Source: Cycas panzhihuaensis (taxonomy: Eukaryota; Cycadophyta). Taken from it: a stretch of DNA of 64,000 nt. The stretch spans positions 141,801,741-141,865,740 of the forward strand of contig CM041465.1 in the NCBI GenBank assembly GCA_023213395.1, written 5' to 3'. The notes under the pieces were generated by a model. That model was not told where the DNA came from. It made no database searches and saw only the letters and a list, made by a program, of their open reading frames with translations. The position numbers and the translations under genes were made by a program. Position 1 is the first letter of the stretch; each line of letters opens with the position of its first letter. Below, piece after piece: positions 35,460 through 48,853 of the stretch.

Positions 35460-36297
35460 TATTTTATTTGAATGATCTTTGGAAGCATCATATTGAACAT
35501 CAAAGCCACTTCTACACTAAAGAAAGTATGGCATATAGTAGTCAATCTATTTGAATATAAGGATGATGTAAAAGCCTTAAACCTGCAAAGTCAACTTTAT
35601 AGTTTGAAGATGACAAGTACTATGTTAAAATACATGTGATATATTAGATTACTATAGGACCAAGTAATGACAATAGGCAATATCATACCTAATTCAAAGA
35701 TCATTGTCTACATTTTAAGAAGCCTACCACTTTAGTATAAGAATTTTACCATTACATTGGCACTCTTAAATAAATTATCCACTCTGATAATTGGTTCTTT
35801 GGAATCCATGCTTATGGAACATAAGCAAAAATTTAAGGATATATATGATGAAATATTTGGATCATTAGCATCTAGATCAAAGAGTAAAAAGAGTTATATT
35901 CCAAAGAATAACACACCTTTTAAACCAACAATTAAAAAGGATAAACTAAGAGGATCATATGAATAACACATGCCAAAATGATATCATTATAAAAAGTTTA
36001 GATACATAAAGAAGGATTGTTGAGAATAGTAATGAAAATAGTGTTTTTAATAGCCTCAATAGTAATCCTAACAATAGAAGTAGTGACAATACTAATTGTA
36101 TCTATTTGATTAATGTGGTCTTATGATAAATATAATATAGAATAGTCCTTCTAAGATTATAATGAGACTATTTATTATTTTATACAAGGTGAGGTCTAAT
36201 ACATAAGAAGTTTAGCTTATTGATTTATTTGTATCGACACATATGAGTAGCAAATTAAAATGGTTTTATTAAATGTGGTAGGTGAATTAGAAGATTA
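35460..36297 (+). pseudogene. Old Ty1/copia element D: gag and start of protease
   Basis: Plus-strand readings match copia gag: LALLNKLSTLIIGSLESMLM and KQKFKDIYDEIFG within the 69-codon ORF at 35757-35966, then a zinc-knuckle remnant (HMPKxYHYKKFRYIKKDC, about 35970-36020). Protease follows: STHMSSKLKWFY near 36235-36270 and an EDYVG-like end at 36285-36297. There element C interrupts the reading, which continues at 39793. Confidence 0.7.
36293..36297. repeat. Target-site duplication (left) of element C
   Basis: GATTA here and at 39793-39797, directly outside the two LTRs of element C. Confidence 0.85.
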
Positions 36298-36580
36298 TGT
36301 TGGGGATGTTGGGGTTAATACTCATCACCCCACTTCCACCTTCCAACCAGGAGTGTACACCTCGCTTTCATTAATTTACAAATGTGGGTGCTCACATGTG
36401 TAGGTAAGTATAAGGTAAGGTTGATTTGATTTAAGTTAATTTGAGTTAAGTTCATTTGAGTTAAGTTATTATTTTATTATTATTTACATTTTAGGGGTTG
36501 AGGAGTTTCCCTCCTCCCTCAAACTATATATTTTGAGGGGTGCAATTTTGCTTTGCACACTTATAGATACTATAAAGGTG
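36298..36580 (+). repeat. Partial 5' LTR of element C
   Basis: Matches 39401 onward (ATTTACAAATGTGGGTGCTC, AGGTAAGTATAAGGTAAGG, GGGGTTGAGGAGTTTC) up to about TAGATACTA (36565-36575), then diverges. The last third of the LTR and the primer site are missing. Confidence 0.85.
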
Positions 36581-36650
36581 ATCCCTTGTCTTTATAAGGG
36601 CCTCATAAAAAAAAAATCCCAAGTATTTAAACCTTTCTCCTTCATTCTGT

Positions 36651-36887
36651 TCACCTGACCGAGACATTACTGAGGATCCTGTTTGATCCTATACGACCTC
36701 TGAACCCTGTTCTGCGAATGTGACGAAGTTTGTACCAAGCCAACAATGACCATTCCTCTGCCATAGGTTTGTACTTATTATACAAGCTCTTGGCCTGAGG
36801 CTCTGACTTAGTATACAAATTCTTTGCTACATCCTTAGCCTTCTCCTCAACCCCAAGGAATCTTTGCAGGGTTCCTTTTACCAAAAA
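36651..36887 (-). pseudogene. Captured REF/SRPP-family fragment fused to GAPCp
   Basis: The minus strand reads LVKGTLQRFLGVEEKAKDVA, then KNLYTKSEPQAKSLYNKY, then KPMAEEWSLLAWYKL. The repeated KSEP/NKYKP pattern ahead of AWYKL is the signature of rubber elongation factor/small rubber particle proteins, which coat lipid droplets and rubber particles and are widespread stress-related proteins. After AWYKL the similarity ends; the tail to 36651 is unrecognised. The reading is in the same frame as the GAPCp piece just upstream, separated by one TAG (36888-36890). The fragment covers about 55 residues of a family of 200 or more. Confidence 0.78.
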
Positions 36888-37337
<450 letters not shown>

Positions 37338-37379
37338 CTACGATTATCCATTGTATATCATCTACATACTCCTCTGTGT

Positions 37380-38672
37380 GACAGGCAAAGTGGCGGCGAC
37401 AACGCCACGATTAATTCATTTTTTTTAAAAATATTTTTTATTTTTTATTTTTTTAATAAAGATTTTAAAAAACTAAATTAAATTGTATAATGTTTTAAAT
37501 CCAGGGTTAAAAGGGGTATAAACCCCATTAAAACATTAGCCCCCTAGTCACATTCCCTACACGTGACCATTAGTTCCTTTTAAAATGGGCTAACATAACC
37601 TTTATTATATTTTTTCCTTTTATTTATTTTTATTTTTTATTTTACATAAGGTACATGAAAAAGTTTTGCTGTAACTTTTCACTGGATCATCAATTTTTGA
37701 TGAAACCTATCTCATTGCGTCTAAAATTTTTTGGAGCTGATTTGACCCATTTTTAGTTAATTTAAAGTCAATCAGTGATTTTCAGAGCTTTTTTAAACTT
37801 TTTTATAAAATCATTTTTTTAACAAATTATATTTTATCACTGAGAGATTATTTTTTAACCGGATCTATTCTATAGTTATTTATTATCAACAAACTTCATC
37901 ACCATTGATTTATTTTATTTTTTAGGATTTATTTTAATCATTATTTTAATCATTGAAAGTCACACTTTAGTATTTTTTAAACATTTTACCATAAAAGTAC
38001 TTATTGGTAATTTTATTATAACTTTTCTGTTTTACATCAGAATTCAGATCTGTTAGTTTCGTTGGGAAATTGGCTCACTCCTCTTCGAATTGACACTATT
38101 TTTTATAAGTTTTAAAGTGGTTTTACTAATTTTCAAATCCATCAAAATCAAGGTACTTAATAGTCTCTAATCTGCCATTACTACACATTTTGTATATATT
38201 TATTTTTAAATTTTCAATTGAAAAGTATATTGAGTAGCATTCTAAACTATAATTGATCATTTTACAGTATTCTATAAATATTTTACTAGAATTTTTAAAT
38301 ATTTTAAGCACCAGGCTCTTGTTAAGCCTTAAAATGAGGTCTATACATTTGGTTCATCAAAATATTGACTTGTAGGAACCCGTTTTCAAAGCGGTCAGTT
38401 CCATTGAATAGTTTTTTCATTGATCTCCATATTGGTATAATATCATATTATTCTGTCATTGTTTAGTATAACTTTGAAGCTGCTAAACTTGAACATTCAA
38501 GTATATCCTAACAGGCTTATCTTCTAACCTTTTAAAATTTTCTTATAAACTCATTATATTTTTAAATTTTATCTAAAATTATATCTTATAAGTTTGTCAT
38601 ATTTGTTGATTTATTGAGTTTTTTTTACTTGGTAAAGGCATATTCCTGTTATGTACTAAAGTTTTCTAAAAA
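37380..38672 (+). other. Noncoding leader of element C
   Basis: A+T-rich, with a T/A-rich stretch at 37420-37480. It contains CACTGGATCATCAATTTTTG and GTTTCGTTGGGAAATTGG phrases typical of long copia-type leaders. No ORF supported; the minus-strand ORF at 38126-38311 is chance. Confidence 0.6.
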
Positions 38673-39320
38673 ATGGCAATCAATCTTAATAAAGTATAAT
38701 TTCTTATTTTTGATGGCTATAATTTTTCACTATGGCATAAAAAAATGCAATATTATTTTATTACACATAATCTTTTGAAATACTTACAAGATGAGTATGA
38801 TGTTAATATTATGGAAAACATTAAAAAAGATAATGAAGCATTAGGTTTACTATTTTGCACTATAGATGATGATGTATTTTCTAAAGTTTATGAACTAACA
38901 ACTTCTAAATTTGTGTGGGATATTTTAATTTCTACTTATAGGGGAGATACCCTCAATGAATTTAACATTGATTTTATTGAGCAGGTGAGACAGGTGCCAG
39001 AACAGGTAGATTGTAATGACAAGACCAAGGAAGATTCAAGTCAAATGCATGATCATCTTATTGCACAAGAACTTAATCCTCCATTTAAGGGGAAGAAATA
39101 TGATGATATGATAGTTGCTCATAACATAAAGACTTCAAAAGACAAAGTTCAAGTTCAAAGTTTTCTTAAAGTTTTAGTTGACAAAGTCAAAGTTACGGCC
39201 ATACATCCACATTTGAATCAAGCTTTATTTACTTATAGATTTTTTGTACCACTTGATGGCGAAGATATACACATTGCTAAAAGGATGAGAATAGTTAATA
39301 AAGATCAAGATAAAAGATAA
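38673..39320 (+). pseudogene. Short Ty1/copia gag of element C
   Basis: Starts at ATG 38673, with a TAA at 38697-38699 eight codons in; open from 38700 to 39318. It reads FDGYNFSLWHKKMQYYFI, then NIKKDNEALGLLFCTID, then SKFVWDILISTYRGDTLNEF, the N-terminal part of copia gag of the UBN2 type. The second half (from about residue 85) is unrecognised and lacks a zinc knuckle; it ends RIVNKDQDKR. The gag of element B (minus strand, 46102-46448) shares KKDNEALxLLFCxID and EGDTL, so C and B are relatives. No pol follows: the 3' LTR begins 80 bp later. Confidence 0.82.
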
Positions 39321-39400
39321 AATTTTAAAGTTTATTTCAAGTACAAATTCTACAAGTTTAAAGAGAAGACATTGTTCGTAGTGATTATTAAATAAGAGAA

Positions 39401-39792
39401 TGTTGGGATTAATGCTCATCACCCCACTCCCACCTTCTAACTAGGAGTGCACACCTCACTCTCATCAATTTACACATGTGGGTGCTCATATGTGTAGGTA
39501 AGTATAAGGTAAGGTTGATTTGATTTAAGTTAATTTGAGTTAAGTTAAGTTATTATTTTATTGTTGTTTGAATTTTAGGGGTTGAGAAGTTTCTCTCCTC
39601 CCCCAAACTATATATTTTGAGGGGTGTGCAACCTTGGTGTCTTTAGATACTACCTTCATTTTGGACATTTATAATACTCTCTTCACAATAATGGATTGAA
39701 TACAAAAGCTCTTGTGTTTATGCAACAGTGATGTATTGATCTATGATTATATATTTATGTTCTGACCTATTCTCTATGATTATTTTCCTACA
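39401..39792 (+). repeat. 3' LTR of element C
   Basis: 392 bp, TGTTGGGATTAA ... TTTTCCTACA. Its reverse complement matches the orphan LTR at 29579-29957 along the full length. AATAAGAGAA just before it is a weak polypurine tract. Confidence 0.9.
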
Positions 39793-42700
39793 GATTACCA
39801 TTGGGGATGGAACTACTCTAAATGCTATGAGAGTTAGAAAGGTGCCATTTATGATACCAAATAGTAAATAAGAATACTTATAGAATATTTTGTACATGTC
39901 TAATATTAAGGTAAAACTTGTTTTAATGGGTGAAATTAAATAACATAATACAACTATAACATTTGCTTAAGGATATCATTCAGTTTGAGATAAATAAAAT
40001 AAGATTATAGCTAAATGGTTTAGAAATAATAATCTATATAAATTATAAGAATATTTTAAAGCATAAAGAGTATTTCTTACTATAACTCAAAAGTAAAAAT
40101 TATGATATGAATAAATAGGCCATTTAAACTACTAGAGTCTCTAATTGATGCATAAGTTGAAAATGATACATGATATTTTACTAATAACTGTTACAAGTTG
40201 TTTATGTGAACCTTATATTTTTTCAAAATATCATAGAGAGTCATTTCTAAAGAAGAAAGTTTAGAGACCTAGAAAAAAATTAGGATTGGTTCAATTAGAT
40301 ATACTTGTGAACCAATGTCTATTGTATCACTTGGTGGAGTGAGGTATTTCATTACTTATAACATTTCATAAAATATATAAGTTTCTACACTTAGGGAAAA
40401 ATCCCTATCCTTCACTTATTTCAAATAGTTTAGGGAGTTAGTAAAGAATGAAAGTAGACACAAAATAAAGATCCTATGAGTTAACAATAGTGGTGAATAC
40501 GCTTTGAATGAGTTTATTTAATTTTGTAAGGACCATGGAATTAAGAGGTAGTTTGTTACTATCCATATACCTTAGCGAAATAGAATTGTTGAGCAGATGA
40601 ATAGAACTCTAGTTAAAAAACCTAAATTTATAATAAAAGCTAAGAATGTGTTAGAATTTTTATAAGCAAAATCTTTGAACACAACTTTATATCTAATAAA
40701 TAGAATCGCTACAAGGGTTATTAGGAATAAAACACCTAAGGAGGCTTGGTCAAGTAAAAAGCCAGCTATTTATTATTAATGAGATTTGAGTTACAATATA
40801 CATGCATCTTGTAAAAAATAATAAAAGTTAGATAATAAAAACATAAAGTACATCCTTATTGGACATCATAATAAAAGTAAAGCCTACAGAGTGTACAAGT
40901 GATTGATTAAGAAGGTTTATATAATTTGTGATATAATCTCCCTTAAAGATGAATGAATAGATATTAGTTTAATTGATGTTGAGAAGTAGATTGATAAGCC
41001 ACTTGAATGTAGTTCTTTATATGATCTTAATATATTTGAATATGAGTTGTTTAACATTAATGAAGTGGTAGAATTAGAATCCTTTTAGTTTCTAAAATCT
41101 GGATTTGAATCAAAATTAAAGTTATAATCAAGGCTAAATCTAGAGAAAGGTTTTATACCTTCACCTTGATATTCAAAGAAAATATTTCTAAAATAGTATC
41201 TTAAAACTATAGAGGATGCTAAAAGGTTATTACTTGAATATAAGGGAAAATAGAAATAAGAAATGTGACCTTTTGAATAAGTAAACATTTCTCTTATGAC
41301 ACGTGTTAGATGCTAATGAACCATCCATGATTGAAGAAATAATTAAGGAATAGAAATGAAATGGCATTATGGATACTAAAATTTAAGTTATTAGGAGGAA
41401 CCATATATGGGATTTGGTCAAATTACTCACTAGAAATTATATAATTAGTTATAAATGGATCTACATAACTAAGTTTAAATCTAATAGATCTATGAATAAC
41501 TTTAAATCTAGACTTGTACCAAAAGGCTTGAAGTAGTTGAAAGTCATCAACTACCAAGAAACATTTTCTCTTATTATAAAGATAAATACTATTTACCTCA
41601 TTGTGGTGATAGCTTCATAATTTAATTAATAGCTTTACCAAATAGATGTGAAAAATACACTTTAGGATGGAGATTTGGCAGAAGAAAGCTACATGGAGCA
41701 GCCACCTAACATTATGGAAAAAGGTTAAGAGCACTTGGTATGTCAACTTAAAAAGACCTTGTATGGTTTAAAATAGACTTATAAAGCTTGGCATGAAAAG
41801 GTTGATTAATACTTTTTCAAAAACTTATTTGAGAGATCCCCAATTAAGTCAAACCTATATATCAAAGTTGTAAATGATAATGTTTTATTTATGGTATTAT
41901 ACTTTGATGATCTACTAATAATAACTAATGATATTAGACTTAAAAGTAAATTTTAGTTTTTTTTTTAAGATGATAAATCTAGGCATTCTACATCACTTCT
42001 TCAAAGTAGATGTATAATAAAGGCTTGGATGCATCTTCATCTCACAAGTGAAATATAGTTAAAAAATTCTAAAGAAATTCAAAATGATTGATAGAAAACC
42101 TATGCCTAACCTTATAGAAATAGATTCTAAATTGATAGCAAAAGATAATGGAGTATATATTAATCCAATGATATACAAACAACTAGTAGGTAGTCTAATA
42201 TACTTGATTATTACTAGACCTGATATTTCATTTGTAGTTGAAATTATCTCTAGGTTCATAGTAGTGCCAAAACAAAGTTACTCAAAAGTTACAAAAAGGA
42301 TCCTTAAATATTTGAAGAAAACTATTCAATGCGGACTTTAATTTATGCATATTGATAACTTAGAGTTAACATGATTTATAGATTATGATTAGGCTAGATG
42401 CACAAAAAGTAGAAGATCAATTTCTACATACTATTTTAGTTTGTAATTAGCTACCATAAAAAAGTAATTAAATGTTGTTTTGTTATTAATTAAAGTAGAG
42501 TACAAGGATGTAGTTACAACAACTACTAAATCCATTTGGTTATAATATATTCTGGAGGACATGGGACTACATCAATTAGAATTAACTATATTATACTATG
42601 ATAATTGGAATACATTAAAGATTTTAAATAATATTGTGTTCTATACTTACATTAAATACATTGAGTGGACTATGATTTTATTTATAAATTGATTTAAAAT

Positions 42701-42838
42701 AGAGTAATTAAGATAGTGCATAAGCTAACATAAGAATAATTGATTGATATCTTCACCAAACCACTGGCACGTGATAGATTTTAGATTTTTAGGGATGGTT
42801 TAGGTATCAAAATAAATGAAATAAATATTAAAGGGGAT
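39793..42838 (+). pseudogene. Old Ty1/copia element D: rest of protease, integrase, RT, RNase H
   Basis: Continues D after element C. A protease tail TIGDGTTLNAMRVRKVPFM is at 39800-39860. Integrase shows INRIATRVIRNKTPKEAW near 40690-40750 and EQMNRTLVKKPKF, with the catalytic Glu region, near 40590-40630. RT shows KKTLYGLKxTYKAWHEKVD (41750-41810) and the catalytic LYFDDLLIITN (about 41898-41930). The 85-codon ORF 42084-42341 (QLVGSLIYLIITRPDISFVV) is the RT end. The RNase H tail has DIFTKPL-like codons at 42746-42766. Stops and indels abound. A polypurine tract (AAAGGGGATTG) precedes a 3' LTR start at 42839. Confidence 0.85.
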
Positions 42839-43791
42839 TGTTGATAATTAATGTTTATGTTGTGCATATCTTGGGCTATAAGCCTCCCTCTTTATTATTA
42901 TATTTTAACGATTATTAATTTTTTAGAATGTGAGTTTGGTGAGTCATTAGAGGTTAAACCACCCACCTTAAATGTGTCAATCATAAGTGAATTAATATTC
43001 CTTTTAGGATTACACAAAAATACTTATTGTACATTATAAGTAGAGAGGATTTTATGAGAATGAGATGTTATTTACAACTTAGTTAAATTATTTTTTTCTA
43101 AGTAGCATTGGTCTATCCTTTATGTATAGTTTACTCTATGCTTTGGATTTCTATACTTAGAACAACAGATCATCCTTGAGTCATGATATAACAGAATTTG
43201 ATCCAAAATAATGATAAGATACCTTGTTAAATAGAATGGATTCCTATTAGAGGATGTAGCTTGTTAGTCCCAAGATTTTGTTGATCACTATCTTGAGCTT
43301 TATAATCAAAGTTTTTCTCTTAAAAGAGAAGGGCATGTGGTGAAGCTACCATAACAAAGCAGTTAACATATACTAAATGGCATATACTAGTATTTAAATA
43401 GTGGCAAATAAAATGCCATTATCATTAGATTTATTCTTCTAAGACATTCTCTCTTAATATATACCCTTTGAGAGTAGAATGAGCTTCTTTTTTAAATTAG
43501 AATTTCCTTTTCCCCTATAACTAATTTAAATATTCATTAGTTTATTTAATTACCTAATTCAGGGCTTGCCATCAACCTTGTCCATAGCCATAATTACTAT
43601 CCAATACCTGTTACTTTTAAGAGGGAACACAAGTTACTTTGGTAGTTATTTCAAGTTACCTTCCTTATTTTTCTAAATCTAAATTTCTCTCCAATCTACC
43701 TTAACTTTAGTGCTTAGTTAATTTACTTAACCATGTTAGTTACCTTATGTTTTTTACAAGTTTAATTTTGATCTATACCTAAATACCTCTT

Positions 43792-43832
<41 letters not shown>

Positions 43833-44393
43833 AATAAAATAACATATATGTGTGTATGTGTGTGTATAACAAAGAAATAGAATTATAATTAATAAATTGT
43901 ATTGGTACATTAATTCATCTACAACTAATAATAATTTTAAAAATGCAAATATAATGGAATTATTACTATTGAAAGACCCATCAGAACATATGGTTGGTTT
44001 ACTCAACTTTAAATAAAAGATAGAAAACTAGATATATTTGTGGTCATATGGCTTTCTATAAATGATTAAGTATCTTATATTGCATACTTACTAAAGACTT
44101 GGAAAGCTTTATTAATAGTAAGTGAATTGGCTATTTAGCTCCATGACCTTATTACGAGTCACTATTATAGGATTCTAATTTATATTCTTATAATAAGTTT
44201 GAGATTCTTCTACAACATTAAAAACATTATTTATTAAACTCCCACAGTGGACCATACTAGGATAAATAGGATGCATTTAGTTATCCCAAAATATGCCATA
44301 AGAAATAATAGTTTAAATTGAAGTTTTGGCATTCTTTCCTAATATTATAGTCTATCTATTTATCTTCCTTGGGATTGGTTATTTTATGAGGCC
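42839..44393 (+). other. 3' LTR start of copia D and spacer
   Basis: TGTTGATAATTAATG directly after the polypurine tract marks the LTR start; its end cannot be placed without a partner. From about 43700 the sequence is featureless apart from the (CA)n run. Confidence 0.5.
43800..43864. repeat. (CA)n and (TG)n microsatellites
   Basis: About 14 CA units to 43828, a short A+T spacer, then TGTG-rich repeat to 43865. The Cys/Val-repeat ORF on the minus strand here is an artefact. Confidence 0.93.
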
Positions 44394-44737
44394 TATTGGA
44401 TGTAATATTCAATTACAGTCTAACCTCATTCACACTCTCATATATATTTTTTAATTTTTATATTCATGGTCACATTAACATATGCGACACTTTAGTAAGT
44501 GTGTTAGTACATAAAGTTTGACCTTGAGAGTTGTCACATGTGGTAAGATGTTCTATAAGTATGCATTTTGATTCTTTTTAATAATATGAAGGTTGGTCAT
44601 TCTTCCTAATTTATTGTACTTCATCCTTGTATATACTTCATCTCCTTTTTATCTATTTACTTATCATGTACAAATCTCATCATCTATTCTTTATCCATTA
44701 TTGGCTCAACTGTCATTGCCTTCGTCTAAAACTAATA
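44394..44737 (+). repeat. 5' LTR of element G
   Basis: 344 bp, TATTGGATGTAATATTC ... CTAAAACTAATA; terminal TG/CA decayed to TA/TA. Collinear with 63345-63670 (TTTTTATATTCATGGT, ATGTTCTATAAGTATG, CTCATCATCTATT, CTAAAACYAAYA). A primer-site-like TGGTATCAAATC follows at 44741-44752. The LTR start (TGTTRGATGTAATAYYCAATTAC) resembles the LTR of elements F/F2 on their coding strand. Confidence 0.82.
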
Positions 44738-45386
44738 TTGTGGTATCAAATCCCAAGGTTCAATTCTTGGGTAGGATAGTTGTAAATCCATCTTTTTTAG
44801 ATTTTTAGAGTCTATTCTTTACTATCATTTACAAATTTTTTTAATGCTTTTAAGAACCATCTTGTACCTATTTTGATCTATGAAAATATCATTATTTTAA
44901 AGAGTCTTTTAAGATGTTTGAGGGTTATATTTCAATTCATTTTTAGGGATATTTTATAATGTTATAATTGCAAAGTTTAAAGGTTGTCTTACTACTATTT
45001 TCTTAATATTTTAAGGGCTATTTTATTACTAGTATTAAGTCATGATAAAGGCTATTTTAAAGTTGCCAAAAACCCATTTTTTGAAGCTGCAAAATGAGGG
45101 GATTTATATCCAAAAAGGTAGATTTAAATACACCTTTTATGACCTATAATTTTCATGCATGTTGCCCCATAATAATGTTACACACGAATGTTTCTTGAAG
45201 GCCACAAACAGAATATTTTTTAAGCAGAAAATAGAGCATATTTTAGTTGCCATATAACAACATTCTTGAATGCTAGTAGGTAGACTATAGAGTTATATCT
45301 AACATTTTAGGAATGTATAGTTTACCATCCAAAGATAAAAAATCATTCCTTATTAATGAAAAAATCATGTTTGCAAGTGGAGTTAA

Positions 45387-45424
<38 letters not shown>
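44738..45424 (+). other. Internal region of element G (left part)
   Basis: Noncoding; repeated phrases such as GGGCTATTTTATTAC and AAAGGCTATTTTAAAG resemble the leader of element F on its own strand. Ends in an (AT)n run (45389-45424) where element B was inserted. Confidence 0.6.
45389..45424. repeat. (AT)n microsatellite at the left edge of element B
   Basis: About 18 AT units directly abutting the B LTR; a longer TA run abuts the other end of B. Confidence 0.93.
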
Positions 45425-45429
<5 letters not shown>

Positions 45430-45751
45430 GAATTAAATGGAGAGCAGAGTGGAGTAAGCGTAAATCAATCTATTATATAAATCACATGCAAAGACATTTG
45501 TGTTCAAGCTATTATAAGAGTATACATTAATATTCTATTGAGATGGTGGTGTTGAAGAACACCAAAGTTTAGAATCCTAAAAAATATATAGTTGTGAGGG
45601 AGGAGAGAAACCTTCTCAACCTCTAAAATTTAAACAAATATAAAATAATGCATAACTTAATATTAAAATAAACTCACTTAACTTACCATTAATATATATG
45701 CACTCATATGTTTCGAAGGTGGGAGTGGCATGAGAAATATTAACCCCAACA
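45425..45751 (-). repeat. 3' LTR of element B
   Basis: 327 bp, collinear with 61842-62168 (AATTAAATGGAGAGCAGAG, GACATTTGTGTTCAAG, AAACAAATATAAAATAATG). Plus-strand right end CCCCAACA. TACTCCCCCTT at 45752-45762 is the minus-strand polypurine tract. Confidence 0.9.
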
Positions 45752-46101
45752 TACTCCCCCTTAATGTTTATCACAATTGTCTTTTATTTCTCCTTAAACT
45801 TATGGTACTTGTACTTGAAAAAGACTTTGAATACTTATCCTTTAGCTTGATCATCATCCTTGATGTAGTTAACAACTTGCCTTATCATTTTTTCAACAAA
45901 GTGTATCTTTTTAATATTATGTGAATTAAATGGCTTCCAAGTAGGTGTAGCTTGATTTGAATGAGTAGAGGCAGCTTTGTCTTGATCTTTGTCTTTTACT
46001 TTAGTCAAGTCTAAGGTATATATATCATCTCACCAAATGCAATATTGGAGTCACTACTTTTATTGAAATCTACACTAGTACAAGTAACATTAGTATTTTC
46101 A

Positions 46102-46448
46102 TCAAAATATATCTACTCTAACATCTGCTTCATAGGAAAAACCATCATTAATATAATTGGTAATAGTAAATTCTAGGGTATCTCCCTCATAAATCAATTC
46201 TAAAGTATCACATATAGATTTAGTTGTGGTCATTTCACAAACATTAGAAAATACATTGTTATCTATGCTACAAAATAACAGTGCTAGGGCTTCATTATCT
46301 TTTTTCATATATTCTCTAATATTTGGTTCATATCCATTTTTTACATATTTTGAAAGATTATTTATAATAAAATATGCTTTCATTATTGTACTCAATAATT
46401 AAAAATCATTTCCGTCAAATATAAGAAATCTTATATTACTTAGATTCA
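46102..46448 (-). pseudogene. Ty1/copia-type gag of element B
   Basis: From ATG at 46448 the minus strand reads NIRFLIFDGNDF, one stop, then MKAYFIINNLSKYVKNGYEP, REYMKKDNEALALLFCSIDN and ELIYEGDTLEF. This is the N-terminal domain of copia gag (UBN2 type), shorter than usual; the reading ends at 46102. A KVKDKDQDKAA-like piece near 45990 corresponds to the end of element C's gag. No pol motifs follow before the LTR. Element A was inserted about 135 bp upstream of the start. Confidence 0.8.
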
Positions 46449-46582
46449 TTGCATTTGTATAAAAGACTTTAGTGTATCATAAAAAAAATATGATTTTTAA
46501 TGAATAAATGAAAATAATAATCCTCAAATGAAAAATTAATAAATGATGTTTTAGAATAAATTTACTATTTAAAACACGAAAG

Positions 46583-46894
46583 TGAAAGAGGTTAATGTAT
46601 CAAGGTCATTTATGTAGATTAATTATGTGACCTTAGGATATATTATTAGCATTAGTCTCTTAATGAAATACACTTTATGTACATTTAGATGTAATTTCAG
46701 GTTCATGTTATTATGTGGGAAAATCCTAACCCTAATGCTCACCTCCAATAATAAAAGGTGAAATCTTAACAAGGCAGTCATCATTCATTCTCACCTCCAA
46801 GCTTGCTCTCATATCTTGTTTCATCTTCTTTTTCATTCTTCATTGCCATTGTGTGCATGTGAATGATTTATCTCCTAGATCCATCCTTCCTACA
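46583..46894 (+). repeat. 5' LTR of element A
   Basis: 312 bp, TGAAAGAGGTTAATG ... CCTTCCTACA. Followed by primer site TGGTATTAGAGC at 46897-46908 (one transition from the initiator-Met complement). Confidence 0.92.
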
Positions 46895-46908
46895 TGTGGT
46901 ATTAGAGC

Positions 46909-48853
46909 TAGAAGGGGATCTATTCACTCCATTCCACTTGCATGGAGTCATTTTGCCTCTCCTTCACCTTCAATGTGAAGTATTGAGAGTGCATTCATTA
47001 TTTTTTAACATTTTGAGAGCTTAACATTATAGTATTTTACACATTGCTATTTTTTCCATGTGTTCAAAAATTTAGAGGTGAAGAATCTGAGGTGACAGTT
47101 TTTTCGATCCAGAAGCATTAAAGGCCCAAAATTTCATAAAAATTTGACCATCTCAGAATTTGATAAAATTTGGTATGAAAGGTCACCTTAACTAGAGGAT
47201 CAGTTCTATCTTCTGGAAAAATATCAGATTCATCCTAAAACAATGAGTTTTGGCTGTGACAAAAGGGTAAATTTTGTGGATAAGTGATTTAAAGCACTCT
47301 TTCTAATGAAATCCTTTAATTATAAGTTGAATATATGAAAGTTTTATTAAGGGATCCAGTATATTTATGTCTTAATATTAGTTTAAGATAAATCTCATTA
47401 AATTTCATCCATTGGTTAGTGAGATCTATGCGGTTTTCTCACAGTTACTGATTTTACCTACTAAACCCCACAAAGGACCTTACAAGGGCATTTGGGGTAA
47501 TATTTTGGTAGATTTTCCAAATGGTGTAGAAGGGAAAGTTAATGTATGTGTCAAAACGTAACTTTTGACATATTGAACTCCGGATTCTGAGACAGTTGAT
47601 CTGGCATGATTTTACTTTGGTGCTTTTTCGGGTAGAAAAGTTTAGTGCCTTTTCTGAAATATGACTTCACAACTCTATCAGAAATGATATTCTGAACACT
47701 TTTTCCTTCTGTCATAAATTTAGATTTCATCATTTAGGCCTTCATATTTGTAATTTTAAAAAATTTGCCCATTTATCATTATTTATAAATTTGTGAAAAA
47801 ATCACAAAGTAGGGAAAAATAACATGCATATAGATTTAGGAAAATCATCATTTTAGTGGCAAGTTGATCTACTTTTTAGCCTATTGTGGCTTTTATATCA
47901 AAACTTCTAAAATTATATTTGGAAACATTGTACTAAAGTAAGGGAAACCTTTGATCGGAAGCAACATTTGGTTTCCCTGCTAAATCTAGCATGCTTTTTC
48001 TATTTGCACGCATAGCATAAAGCATCACAAAAGTATCAACAATAACAAAGTATTACAAAAGCAATAACAACAACAAAGCAAGCACGAAAAGCAAGTAAGC
48101 ATATTTGACAACTTTTTATTTCAGTTTTCAGTTATACGGAAACATCTTACACTATTTCTAAAAGGAATCTTATCCATACGATCTATACCATCAGTTTTTG
48201 ACTTGTGTGCACACTCGCCTTGGTTGAAATAAATCAAGGTTGGCCGAAGTCCAGGCCCTAAGGGAATTGTGAGTTTCATATTAGGTCTGGTCTTAACTAT
48301 AATAGTGGTGGAAGGACATGTTAGCCATACCTATGGCCTCCAATCAGGGATAATCCTGATAACCACCTGGGAAAATTAAAAACCTTAATAGAAGATTAAA
48401 ATTAACCCAGTCCAATATCCATCATAGTTGTGGGATACGCAGTATCGTTTGACTTTTCAGAGAAGGTATATAGCTGCTCATTGGTGACCTGGGTGAGGAC
48501 TCTGAGTACCTGGGCTCCACTGTGACTTGGATTTCATCACCAAGCACAGGTGCGGGTATCGCGGTCAAAGGCCTTAATCGTATACTAGAAGAATTAGGCA
48601 TCGAAACCTCACCTACATTTGGACATAAGTGAGAGGTAAGTGGCATGACATATCACCACTCTTTACCAGCAATATATTAGGCCTCATCCTTGCATCATTA
48701 TTTATATTTATTTTTATAATTATTAAAAAATACTTAATCATTGCTTACTTCTCATATAATAATCATTTATATATCCCTATTGCGCTATGTGTACTAGCCA
48801 CACGTGTGAGTGGCACATACTTCTATCATCTCTTCTACTTCTTCATCATCACC
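46909..48853 (+). other. Leader of element A
   Basis: About 1.9 kb, no coding sequence. Contains phrases typical of long plant LTR leaders (AGAATTTGATAAAATTTGGT, TTTTAGCCTATTGTGG). The ORFs at 47551-47733 and 48422-48646 (minus strand) are chance. The reading upstream of 48854 in the gag frame is also not conserved-looking. Confidence 0.65.

Noticed and set aside
43800-44006. Minus-strand ORF ending in a Cys-Val repeat
   Set aside because: Created by the (CA)n run at 43800-43828; no family resemblance.
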